NCBI GenBank assembly: GCA_903828665.1
Contig: CAIKMZ010000165.1
Span: 1 to 35,312 of the forward strand
DNA from: an uncultured beta proteobacterium
GTDB lineage: Bacteria > Pseudomonadota > Gammaproteobacteria > Burkholderiales > Burkholderiaceae_C
Direction of reading: 5' to 3'
DNA: 35,312 nt
In this document: positions 1 through 7,855 of the stretch, piece after piece
Position numbering within the stretch: the stretch's first letter is position 1
Layout: the number at the start of each line of letters is the position of its first letter
Position numbers and translations under genes: made by a program
The notes under the pieces: generated by a model
What the model was told of the DNA's origin: nothing
The model's input: the letters and a program-made list of their open reading frames with translations, nothing else
The model's database searches: none

Positions 1-177
1 ATCGGTGCCAAGGCCTTGGTCAAGGCACCAGCCACCTACCGGGCTCTGGCCGCTGCCAAGGATGTGGCCCTCCTGATCGCCGCTCCGTTCATCGGTCTGG
101 TCTATGCGGTCACGCTGCCCTTCGTCGGCATCGCCCTGATCATCCGCGCAGGCTACAAGGCTTACCGCGCCGCCTGA
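1..177 (+). CDS. Small hydrophobic membrane protein, C-terminal part (5' end outside window)
   Basis: Frame 1 is open from the first base to a TGA at 175-177, giving 58 residues. The composition is Ala-, Val- and Leu-rich with a basic start and a basic end (Gly-Tyr-Lys-Ala-Tyr-Arg). One long hydrophobic stretch, about residues 22-50, is broken by prolines and can span the membrane once or as a hairpin. A strong rho-independent terminator follows within 20 bases, which supports a real gene end. I do not recognise the family and infer only a small inner-membrane protein; its start and full length are unknown. Confidence 0.55.
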   Translation: MGAKALVKAPATYRALAAAKDVALLIAAPFIGLVYAVTLPFVGIALIIRAGYKAYRAA

Positions 178-195
178 GCCTTCCTGTCAACTTCC

Positions 196-227
196 AAAGC
201 CCCCGGCCATCTGGCCGGGGGCTTTTT
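196..227 (+). terminator. Rho-independent terminator of the first gene
   Basis: A perfect 13-bp inverted repeat (196-208 with 213-225) has a very GC-rich core, a 4-base loop ATCT and a run of five T at 223-227. It lies 18 bases after the stop of the first reading frame and insulates the downstream ytfE promoter. Confidence 0.93.
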
Positions 228-285
228 CATTTGGTAACCTGATTCGTTGCGCACGTTAAATCCCTGGTTAAAGGACGGTTATTTA

Positions 286-308
286 AACATGTATACATAA
301 TACATCTT
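286..308 (+). promoter_or_regulatory. NsrR-type operator upstream of ytfE
   Basis: Half-sites AACATGTAT (286-294) and ATACATCTT (300-308) form an inverted repeat with a 5-base centre, 23 bp in all. The known NsrR operator in proteobacteria is an 11-1-11 repeat built on AAGATGYATTT, and this site has the same length and core bases. It lies 46 bases before the ATG of the RIC gene, a classic member of the NsrR regulon. The -10-like ACATAAT sequence lies inside the site, so repression by occlusion is the natural reading; no convincing -35 is seen. Confidence 0.75.
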
Positions 309-354
309 ATTTGGTACGATTCGCACATCACAGTCATCGTTAAAGGAAATACCA

Positions 355-1080
355 ATGAACGCTCGAATTGAATCACTGCAAGCCGCGCCGACTTCGAGTC
401 GCGCTGATCAGGCGCTGGGGCAGATCGCCGTGCAATTGCCTGGCGCCACGGCCGTGTTTCGGCGTCTCAAGCTCGATTTTTGTTGCGGCGGCCAGATCAG
501 CCTGCGTCAGGCGGCGCAGGACAAGGATCTGGATTTGGCGGCCGTACTGAAAGAACTCGACGGCCTGCAGCGCGGCAGCGAGCCGCCGACCAACACGGCG
601 CCATCTATGCTGATCGACCATATTCTGGAGCGCTACCACGCCGTGCATCGGGCTCAACTGCCGGAACTGATCCGGATGGCGCGCCGCGTTGAAGCCGTGC
701 ACCGCGAGCACCCGGATGTGCCGGTCGGTCTGACGCAATTGCTCGAAGCGATCGAGGTTGAAATGCTGGAGCACATGGAAAAGGAGGAGGGCATCCTATT
801 TCCGATGCTCAAGGCCGGCGGCAACCCCTTTGTTGTGCATCCGATCGGTGTCATGCGCAGTGAACACATCAGCCATGGCGCGCAACTCGATCGTCTGAAC
901 GCGCTGACCCATGACGCAAGCCCGCCTGACGGCGCCTGCAATACCTGGCGCGCGCTGTACACTGGAATCGCACAACTCAACGACGACCTGATCAACCACA
1001 TTCACCTCGAAAACAATGTGCTCTTTGTGCAGTTTGAACAAAGCCGGGTCGCCGAGAGCGGATGCGGCTGCTCGGCCTGA
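355..1080 (+). CDS. ytfE: Iron-sulfur cluster repair di-iron protein (RIC; YtfE/ScdA/DnrN)
   Basis: This 241-residue protein matches the RIC family, cytoplasmic di-iron proteins that help restore Fe-S clusters damaged by nitric oxide or oxidants. The N-terminal ScdA_N domain carries the signature Cys-Cys-Gly-Gly at residues 43-46. The C-terminal hemerythrin-like four-helix domain has the expected ligand motifs in order: RYH near 95, HMEKEE, SEH and HIHLENN. These align with the E. coli YtfE ligands (known for the family). The length is close to the usual 220-245. The tail after the last ligand helix differs from E. coli and ends in Cys-Gly-Cys. The start has GGAAA upstream, and the N-terminus fits the family. 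The gene stands alone behind an NsrR-like operator, so induction by nitric oxide is inferred. Confidence 0.95.
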   Translation: MNARIESLQAAPTSSRADQALGQIAVQLPGATAVFRRLKLDFCCGGQISLRQAAQDKDLDLAAVLKELDGLQRGSEPPTNTAPSMLIDHILERYHAVHRAQLPELIRMARRVEAVHREHPDVPVGLTQLLEAIEVEMLEHMEKEEGILFPMLKAGGNPFVVHPIGVMRSEHISHGAQLDRLNALTHDASPPDGACNTWRALYTGIAQLNDDLINHIHLENNVLFVQFEQSRVAESGCGCSA

Positions 1081-1134
1081 GCACGATGGTTTGCATCGCG
1101 GTTGAGCACGGTCATCCGCATCGGTTTTTTCATC

Positions 1135-1344
1135 GTGGCCAAGAAGTTTCCAATTCACCCGGAACACCCTGAGCGGATTTGCTGGGGGTGCGACAAATAT
1201 TGCCCGACGGACTCATTGAACTGCGGCAATGGTTCCGAGCGTACGCAGCATCCGGTCGAACTGTTCGGGGAAGATTGGTTGGAGTGGGGTGTCGACTATG
1301 TCGCGCCACCGTTGGCGACCCGGGACCTGCCGCCAACAAGCTGA
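1135..1344 (+). CDS. DUF3079 small Cys-rich protein
   Basis: This 69-residue soluble protein matches the DUF3079 family as I recall it: an N-terminus of the type AKKFPxHPxHPER, then Cys at 16, 19, 23 and 30, then GNGSERTxHPxELFG. Four closely spaced Cys suggest metal or Fe-S binding, which is inference. I chose GTG at 1135 because family members start at this point; an in-frame TTG at 1102 would add 11 residues without family support. No clear ribosome-binding site is visible for either. It follows the RIC gene by 54 bases on the same strand and may be co-transcribed with it. The family has no known function. Confidence 0.8.
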   Translation: MAKKFPIHPEHPERICWGCDKYCPTDSLNCGNGSERTQHPVELFGEDWLEWGVDYVAPPLATRDLPPTS

Positions 1345-1463
1345 AGCGATGTTCCTGGCAGGGCGCCGCCGACGTCCTGCCGCTGCGCATGGCAAGCGTG
1401 GCGGGCCGTTGATGGGGTTATTCGCTGCGATACTCCAAACAACTCTTTAACGACGCCCCGAGC

Positions 1464-3695
1464 ATGCTGCCACCTGCTGATCTTGAACGCCGCAAACGGG
1501 CCGCGTTGCGCATGGCGCTGAGTCACTACCTCAGCAACGGGCTGTCGGCGGCGCTGGGGCTGCTGCTGATTTCCGGCAGCGTTCACTTGCTGCTCGGTGC
1601 CTTTGCTGCTGCCGCCGCATCGGTTGGCGTCGTCGTCTGCATTCCGCCTGATCAGCCGGCGCCCAAGCGCGGAAAGTTCTTTCAGTTGCTGCCAGCAGCC
1701 GTGCTCGGACTGCCTTTGTTCTTCGCGGTGCAGGTGCTGCACACCTCGCCCGTCAGTCTGGGCCTGTTGCTGGTGCCCGCCAGTTTCCTGGCTTTTTTGG
1801 CGGCAGCCTGGGGCAAGCGCGGCTTGCCGATCGCGGTTTCGGTGATGTTCGCCATGGTCTTCTCGATGGCCGTTCCCGATCACACCAACAGCGCAACGAC
1901 ACTGTCGACCTCCCTGTACTTCGCACTCGGCGCCGGGCTGTACGTGGTTTGGGCCACGCTCGCCAACGCCGCGCTCAACGCGCGTTACCGCGTGCAGATG
2001 CTGGCCGACACGCTGCTGTCGCTGGTCGACCTGATGCGCACACAGGCGCAGCAATTCGATCCCGCAGCCATGCCCGATCAGCGTGGACAAGCGCCACTGA
2101 TCGGCAAACTGCTCAAGCAGCAGGCGGCGCTGGCGGATCAACTGCAGACGGCGCGCGACATCCTGCTGGAGTCGCCGCGCACGCCGCGTCGTCGGCAACT
2201 GGCCGGCATGCTGCTGCATGTGCTGGAAATGCGCGACCATTTGCTGGTTTGCGAACTCGACCTCGATACCCTCAAGTCGCACGCCGGCCATGCGCCCGCT
2301 CTGAGTGCACTGCGCGAGGTGGTCGAAGCGCTGGCCGACGAAATCGAACGCTTGGCCGATGCCCTCTTGCTCGGACGGGGAACTGGCGCGTTTGAGAGCT
2401 ACCGGAGCCGGCTGACCAGCCTGCAGTGGGCTGACGATGCGCCGCCCGCAACGCCGGAAAGCGGCCCTTCGCCCGCCATGCTGGCCTTGGGACTGGCCAA
2501 CCGTGTCGGCCATCTCAACGACGAGACCTTGCGCCTGATCGGGCTCGCGAGCGGGAAGGAGCAGGCCGATGTCGGACTGGTGCGCACTTCCTGGGAGATG
2601 TTTGTCAGTCCCACCGCCTGGTCATGGCAACCGTTTCTCGCGATGTGGCGCTGGGACGCGCCGCCGCTGCGCCATGCCATACGCGCCGCGCTGGCCATTG
2701 GCACCGCTTACGCGATTGGTCTTGCGCTACCGTGGGGTACGCATGATTACTGGATTCTGCTGACGATCGTTGTAGTGCTGCGCGGCAGTCTGGCGCAGAC
2801 CCTCGAGCGACGCAACCACCGTGTTGCCGGCACTCTGTTGGGTTGCGTGCTGGCGGGCGGATTGCTGGCGGCGCATGTTCCACCGCTCGGCTTGCTCGTT
2901 CTGGCGACGCTGGCGCAGGCAGTAGCCCATGCCTTCGCAGCCAGGCGCTATCTGGTGACTGCCGTTGCTGCCACCGTGCTTGGCCTTTTGCAGGCCCATG
3001 CGCTCAACGCAGGAGGCAGCGCCAGCTTCGAGCTTGTCGAACGCATGGCCGACACCCTGATCGGCGTCGCGGTTGCGTGGGCTTTCAGCTACGTGTTGCC
3101 GTCGTGGGAACGCAATCAGATTCCGGCACTGCTGCGTCGCGCCCTGTCGGCGCAGGCGCGTCATGCGCGCGTCGCACTGAGCCTGGGGCAATTGCGGGCC
3201 GTGGACAACGAACCGGAACTGCAGTGGCGGCTGGCACGGCGCGAAGCCTACGACAGCCTCTCAGCGCTCGTGCAGGCAACGCAACGTTCGCTGTCGGAAC
3301 CCCGCGCGGTGCGTCCGCCGCTGGAGCAACTCGGACGCTTGTTGGCGCACAGTTACCAACTGCTCGCGCAACTGACCACGGTCAAAACGATTCTGCTGCA
3401 ACGCCGTGGACGCCTGATGGCTGAACCCGTTGACGTGCCCCTCGAGCGGGCGGTGCAAGCCCTTGAACTTGCTCTGACAGGAGAACCTGCAGCGGCTTCA
3501 ATTCAGGCCCGTCCGGTCGCCGCACCTCAATTGGTCGAGTTGCAGAATCCGTTTGAAGGGGATCTGAGCTCGTGGCTCTTGCGACGGCTGGATCTGGCAG
3601 CTGGCATTGCCGTGCAGTTGCGGGTCGACGCGGATCACGTTCTGGCGGAGATCGGCGGCAACACCTGCATCCGGACGACGCACATCAAGGACTGA
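1464..3695 (+). CDS. FUSC-family inner-membrane protein (YccS-like)
   Basis: This 743-residue protein has the two-block layout of the FUSC/YccS/aromatic-acid-exporter superfamily. An N-terminal cluster of about six membrane helices (residues 20-180) is followed by a long soluble alpha-helical region (about 185-390). A second cluster of helices (about 405-560) contains WGTHDYWILLTIVVVLRGS, typical of the FUSC core. A cytoplasmic helical tail of about 180 residues ends the protein. Family members are thought to export aromatic acids or other small organic compounds; the substrate here cannot be read. The ATG at 1464 has a poor ribosome-binding site, but the N-terminus begins with a charged stretch before helix 1, as expected. 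The 119 bases before it hold no obvious gene. Confidence 0.85.
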   Translation: MLPPADLERRKRAALRMALSHYLSNGLSAALGLLLISGSVHLLLGAFAAAAASVGVVVCIPPDQPAPKRGKFFQLLPAAVLGLPLFFAVQVLHTSPVSLGLLLVPASFLAFLAAAWGKRGLPIAVSVMFAMVFSMAVPDHTNSATTLSTSLYFALGAGLYVVWATLANAALNARYRVQMLADTLLSLVDLMRTQAQQFDPAAMPDQRGQAPLIGKLLKQQAALADQLQTARDILLESPRTPRRRQLAGMLLHVLEMRDHLLVCELDLDTLKSHAGHAPALSALREVVEALADEIERLADALLLGRGTGAFESYRSRLTSLQWADDAPPATPESGPSPAMLALGLANRVGHLNDETLRLIGLASGKEQADVGLVRTSWEMFVSPTAWSWQPFLAMWRWDAPPLRHAIRAALAIGTAYAIGLALPWGTHDYWILLTIVVVLRGSLAQTLERRNHRVAGTLLGCVLAGGLLAAHVPPLGLLVLATLAQAVAHAFAARRYLVTAVAATVLGLLQAHALNAGGSASFELVERMADTLIGVAVAWAFSYVLPSWERNQIPALLRRALSAQARHARVALSLGQLRAVDNEPELQWRLARREAYDSLSALVQATQRSLSEPRAVRPPLEQLGRLLAHSYQLLAQLTTVKTILLQRRGRLMAEPVDVPLERAVQALELALTGEPAAASIQARPVAAPQLVELQNPFEGDLSSWLLRRLDLAAGIAVQLRVDADHVLAEIGGNTCIRTTHIKD

Positions 3696-3858
3696 TGGCA
3701 CTGACCATCGTAGGGTCTTTCTGTGTGCCCGTCGCCGGTGATTCGCTCATTGAAGCTTGCCGTGCAATAGCCCGGGAGATCCCTGTGGTGAAAAATTCGG
3801 GATCGGTTAGGATGGCGACAAGCAAACCGCCGGCCGCAAACAAGAGGAACAACTCCGC

Positions 3859-5229
3859 GTGGCAGTCTCCACCATCAATCGCATGATTCTCTGGTTCGAC
3901 GAAGCGTTCCGCGCGTTGTCCGTGGACGTGTCGATGGTTGAGGTCGAACAGATGGCCATGCTGGTTCACCACTCCATGGACGCGAAGACCCGGGCGTTTC
4001 ACACGACCCGGCATGTATTTGGCATCGGCGAGGGCATGAAGCCGCTGCAAGTGCTCGCGGCGATCTTTCACGATGTTGTTTACTACCAGCTCGATGAGGG
4101 CTTCCCGACGCGCCTCGCCCCGGTACTCGAGGGTGTCACGCGCACGGAAGATGGTGTCCTGATCCTTCAGGACATTGCGCCGCAGGACCAGGCAACCGCC
4201 CTGTGCGCCGACATTTTCGGGTTTTGTCCGGGGCAGGTTCTGCCGCTGCATTGCGGGATGAATGAATTTCTCAGCGCAGTGGCTGCGGTACGATTGCTGC
4301 AGCCGCACCTGACGGGCGCGCACCTGATCGCGGTCGTGGCCTGCATCGAGGCAACGGTTCCGTTCAGGGCGATCGATGGGCAGGGGCGAACAGCGGCGCA
4401 GGCCCTGGCCCAGCGCGTTCAGGCGCGCGCCGCGAAGTACCAGTGTGAACTTTTCCTTTCCGCGCGGGAAATGGCGCCATTCGTCAAGACAGTGGTCACG
4501 GACGCGGTGACGCTGGCCAATCGCGATGTGGCCGGCTTTACCGAGGCCGACCCCGGCCGGTGTTTGTCCAACACTTGGCTGCTGATCGAGGAATCCAATG
4601 CCCCGTTGGCCGCAGTTGGTGTCTACTCCTTGCAGGAGTACCGGGGTGCGCTGTTGCGGATGGATGTGTTCTTGAGAAATCTTGATCCGGCGCTGATTTG
4701 CCAGAGCTACGATGGCTTTCCTGATGCCGATACCCTGGCGAGGATGGGTGCCATCGCGAGCCGGAATATTGCGTTTTCATGTGATTTTCTTGGCGCGAAA
4801 TTGACGTCAATCGCCATTGTGGAAGCGCTGGCACTGAGCACCGGAACCGACTGCCCCATTGCCATGTTTCTCGGTGATATCGCCAGTGCGTATGGCCGAC
4901 CGGACCGGGTGGAAGACTTCTTGCCGGAACCGCCGTCGGAACAGCCCACCAACCGACAACTGCTGGAGGTGCTGCAAAAGGGGCGCACGCTCGAATCGGT
5001 CAATGACCTGACAGCTTCGAAATTGACGGCCTTTGTGTACCGGTCGATAGGCGATGAAGGTACCCGCCAGGCCTTGCAGCAGGCGAAGCGGATGTTTGAC
5101 GGAAGCCTGTCGCCGCATGCGTTTCTGAAGAGCCTGAACCGCGACTTGGTTGGGGCCATCATCAAGGCGTGCGCACGGATTGCCTTGTCACGCAGCGAGG
5201 CACTCCTGAGCCTGGAAAACAGTCTGTAA
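3859..5229 (+). CDS. HD-superfamily phosphohydrolase-like protein of unknown substrate
   Basis: This 456-residue protein starts at a GTG preceded by AAGAGGA. The N-terminal third has an HD-type metal site: FHTTRHV near residue 50 and IFHDVVYY near residue 75. These resemble the small predicted HD phosphohydrolases grouped as COG4339. After about residue 200 the sequence is mostly helical and I recognise no domain. There is no signal peptide or membrane helix. The protein is about twice as long as a minimal HD enzyme, so the C-terminal half may be a regulatory or partner-binding module (inference). It stands between the FUSC gene (163-base gap) and the fecR-like gene (118-base gap) without clear operon links. 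Substrate and pathway are unknown. Confidence 0.7.
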   Translation: MAVSTINRMILWFDEAFRALSVDVSMVEVEQMAMLVHHSMDAKTRAFHTTRHVFGIGEGMKPLQVLAAIFHDVVYYQLDEGFPTRLAPVLEGVTRTEDGVLILQDIAPQDQATALCADIFGFCPGQVLPLHCGMNEFLSAVAAVRLLQPHLTGAHLIAVVACIEATVPFRAIDGQGRTAAQALAQRVQARAAKYQCELFLSAREMAPFVKTVVTDAVTLANRDVAGFTEADPGRCLSNTWLLIEESNAPLAAVGVYSLQEYRGALLRMDVFLRNLDPALICQSYDGFPDADTLARMGAIASRNIAFSCDFLGAKLTSIAIVEALALSTGTDCPIAMFLGDIASAYGRPDRVEDFLPEPPSEQPTNRQLLEVLQKGRTLESVNDLTASKLTAFVYRSIGDEGTRQALQQAKRMFDGSLSPHAFLKSLNRDLVGAIIKACARIALSRSEALLSLENSL

Positions 5230-5347
5230 GTCGCCCGACCTGGAGCGGGACGCAAGCATCGCGGTGCAAACGTAGTGCAGGTTACCGGTTTTTTTGGCAG
5301 AATGGGTTTGATCAACTCATTTGAAGTTTGAGAAGGAGCCGATCATC

Positions 5348-5821
5348 ATGATTTCCATGTTTCGAAAATTGCTGACTACAGGGGCAATTCTGGGGCTCGT
5401 TGGCACTGCCGGGTTTTCATATGCCCAAGGCGAGCCAGTCGGCTTTGTCAAGACCGTCAGCGGCGACGCCTGGGTTGTTACGGCGGGGCAATCGGTCAAG
5501 GCGCAGGCACGCACGGCTGTGTTTCTGGGCAGTCAGCTCAAGACCGCCAAGGCGGGCTCTTTGGGCGTGACCTTCAAGGACAACACCATGATGTCTTTTG
5601 GACCGGATACCGAATTGACGGTTGACGAGTACCTTTTCGCGCCGGCGCAGGGACAACTCAAACTCGGCGCCCGACTGGACAAAGGCAGCCTGAATTACGT
5701 TTCGGGTGTGATCGCCAAACTCAAGCCGGACGCGGTTGCGGTGAAGACGCCGACCGGCACCATCGGTGTGCGCGGGACCCAGTTCCTGGCCAAAGTGGAC
5801 GCGCCTTCAAGCACCAACTGA
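5348..5821 (+). CDS. Secreted FecR-domain protein
   Basis: This 157-residue protein has an N-terminal signal peptide: a basic MISMFRK start, a hydrophobic core to about residue 22, and Ala-Gln near a likely cleavage site. One FecR domain follows, with the pattern VGFVKTVSGDAWV, a central TFKDNTMMSFGPDTEL and the terminal TPTGTIGVRGTQF. The ATG at 5348 is chosen because AAGGAG sits 9 bases upstream and the signal peptide starts there; an in-frame TTG at 5321 is less likely. It lacks the membrane anchor of classical FecR anti-sigma regulators, so a periplasmic or surface role is more likely. It is followed after 14 bases by the TolC-OmpA fusion, so the two are probably co-transcribed and functionally linked. 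Confidence 0.88.
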   Translation: MISMFRKLLTTGAILGLVGTAGFSYAQGEPVGFVKTVSGDAWVVTAGQSVKAQARTAVFLGSQLKTAKAGSLGVTFKDNTMMSFGPDTELTVDEYLFAPAQGQLKLGARLDKGSLNYVSGVIAKLKPDAVAVKTPTGTIGVRGTQFLAKVDAPSSTN

Positions 5822-5835
5822 CATTCGGGGGTTTC

Positions 5836-7812
5836 ATGATTTCAAGAACCAGGCTGACACTGCTGAACCTGGCCCTGTTGGCCAGCTGGGGCGTCCAGGC
5901 ACAAACGCTACCTGCACCGATGGTCCAGGCCGCACGCAAGGCGGTGGTCAGCAACCCCGAAGTACAGGCACGCTGGAATGGCTTCAAGGCTGCCGGCAAC
6001 GAACGTGATGTGGCGCGCGGCGGCTATTTCCCGCAGCTCGACCTGACTGCATCCACGGGTCGCGAGAACCGCGACTCTCCGCTGGCGCCGGCCGGGGGTT
6101 ACGGCACCTACAACTTCAATGCCGCGCAACTCTCGCTCGACCAGATGCTGTTTGACGGCATGTTCACCGCCAACGAAGTCAAGCGCTTGGGCTATGCCAA
6201 GCTGACGCGGTACTACGAGCTCAGCGAAGCCTCCGAGACGGTGGCCATGGAAGCCGTGCGCGCCTACGCCGACGTGGTGCGAGCCCGTGAACTGGTGGAC
6301 GCGGCAACGCAGAACTACGCCGAGCACAAGTCCGTTACCCGGCATGTGGAGGAGCGCGCCAATGGTGGCGTCGGTCGCGGCGTCGACGTGGAACAGGCCA
6401 ACGGCCGACTCGCACTGGCGGAGTCCAACCTGCTGACGGAACTGACCAACCTGCACGACGTCAGCGCGCGCTACCTGCGCGTGATCGGCGAGAAGCCACC
6501 GGCCAACCTGCCCTCGCTGCCCGAGCCGTTCAAGCTCGGCACCATGCCGGTTTCCGTCGATGTGCTGATGCGCGATGGCCTGCAGGGCAGCCCCACGCTC
6601 AACGCGGCGCTGGAAAATGTGCGCGCCTACAGGGCGGCGATCGACTCACGCAAGTCGCCCTACATGCCGCGCATCGATTTCCGCGCTTATGCGGCCGGCG
6701 AAAACAATACCGGCGGCATCCTCGGCAACACGCGCTACAACGGCGTCGAACTGGCGCTCAACTACAACCTGTTCCGCGGCGGTGCCGACGCTGCACGCGG
6801 GCGCCAAGCGGTTGACCAGAGCGAGCAGGCGCGCGACCTGCAGGAGAAAGCCTGCCGCGACGTGCGCCAGACGCTCTCCATCGCCTACAGCGATGTGCGC
6901 TCTCTCGATGAGCAACTGCGCTACATGGACCAGCACCGGCTGGCGACGGAGAAGTCGCGTGAAGCCTATCGTCAGCAGTTCGATATCGGTCAGCGCACGC
7001 TGCTGGACTTGCTCGACAGCCAGAACGAATTCTTTGAAGCCACGCGCTCCTACATCAATGCACGCTACAACCAGGCCACCGCGCAGGCCCGCACGCTCGC
7101 TGCCATGGGCCAGCTGGTTGGCGCGCTCGGTGTGAACCGCGCGGACGTGCCCAGCGCTGCGGACGCGGGCCAGGACCGCACCAGCATCGATCCGGCCGAG
7201 CTGTGCCCGCAGGAAGAGCTTGCGGTGGATACGGTGGACGCCATCAAGGCTAGGTTTGCCACGGCGCCGAAAAGTCCGGCCAAGGATGGTTCTTACGTCG
7301 TCCTGATCCCGAGTCCGGATGGCAGCATCGGGCGGGTGACGGTGCAGGGCAAACAGGGCCAGCAGGAACTGACAAAGGCAGGGCAGGCTGTCTTGATGGA
7401 TGGCGGCGGCGCTTCATTTGATGTGGGCAAGCCGCAACTGGATCGTGATTTTGGCGCCGCCAAAGCCGCCCTGCCTGTGGTGCCGGAGCGCTTCGTGCTT
7501 TATTTCAACCGCGGCGGCACGCAGCTGACCAAGGCGTCCCAGGCCGAAATGCCCGGCATTCTGGCGCATGCACGTGCACGGAAGGCGCTTGATATCTGGT
7601 TGATCGGCCATACGGATACGGTTGGCAGCGTCGAAGGTAACCAGGCACTGGGGCTCAAGCGCGCCCAAGCCATTGCCAAGCGGCTTCAACAGCTGGGGCT
7701 GAAAGACACGGTCGTGACGGTCGACTCCTACGGCAAGCGCAACCCGCAGATTCCAACACCCGACCAGACTGACGAACCGCGCAACCGACGCGGCGAGGTT
7801 TTCCTGCGCTGA
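5836..7812 (+). CDS. TolC-family outer-membrane channel fused to an OmpA-like peptidoglycan-binding domain
   Basis: This 658-residue protein has a signal peptide (about residues 1-22, ending AQA). Residues 30-440 carry two outer-membrane efflux repeats, as in TolC-type trimeric channels of type I secretion and efflux systems: a GYFPQLDL motif near 60, a second-half YMPRIDFRAYAAGENN, and RQQFDIGQRTLLDLLDSQNEFF, a TolC-family hallmark. A linker of about 100 residues follows. The C-terminus (about 550-658) is an OmpA/MotB domain with FVLYFNRGGTQL, IGHTDTVGS, NQALGLKRAQAI and a final NRRGEVFL. TolC proteins are usually 420-480 residues, so the OmpA part is a true addition within one frame. It should tie the channel to the cell wall. 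No ABC transporter or membrane-fusion protein lies nearby. GGGGG precedes the ATG. Confidence 0.9.
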   Translation: MISRTRLTLLNLALLASWGVQAQTLPAPMVQAARKAVVSNPEVQARWNGFKAAGNERDVARGGYFPQLDLTASTGRENRDSPLAPAGGYGTYNFNAAQLSLDQMLFDGMFTANEVKRLGYAKLTRYYELSEASETVAMEAVRAYADVVRARELVDAATQNYAEHKSVTRHVEERANGGVGRGVDVEQANGRLALAESNLLTELTNLHDVSARYLRVIGEKPPANLPSLPEPFKLGTMPVSVDVLMRDGLQGSPTLNAALENVRAYRAAIDSRKSPYMPRIDFRAYAAGENNTGGILGNTRYNGVELALNYNLFRGGADAARGRQAVDQSEQARDLQEKACRDVRQTLSIAYSDVRSLDEQLRYMDQHRLATEKSREAYRQQFDIGQRTLLDLLDSQNEFFEATRSYINARYNQATAQARTLAAMGQLVGALGVNRADVPSAADAGQDRTSIDPAELCPQEELAVDTVDAIKARFATAPKSPAKDGSYVVLIPSPDGSIGRVTVQGKQGQQELTKAGQAVLMDGGGASFDVGKPQLDRDFGAAKAALPVVPERFVLYFNRGGTQLTKASQAEMPGILAHARARKALDIWLIGHTDTVGSVEGNQALGLKRAQAIAKRLQQLGLKDTVVTVDSYGKRNPQIPTPDQTDEPRNRRGEVFLR

Positions 7813-7855
7813 ATTGAGTTGAGCCGAGCTGCCGCGCGGCGGCTTGCGCTTGGAC

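Noticed and set aside
1296..2513. 405-codon antisense frame over the start of the FUSC gene
   Set aside because: Gln/Arg/His-rich composition typical of antisense frames; no motif.
5290..5320. Possible sigma-54 promoter (TTGGCA ... TTGAT) before the fecR-like gene
   Set aside because: The spacing between the GG and GC elements and the -12 bases do not fit the consensus.
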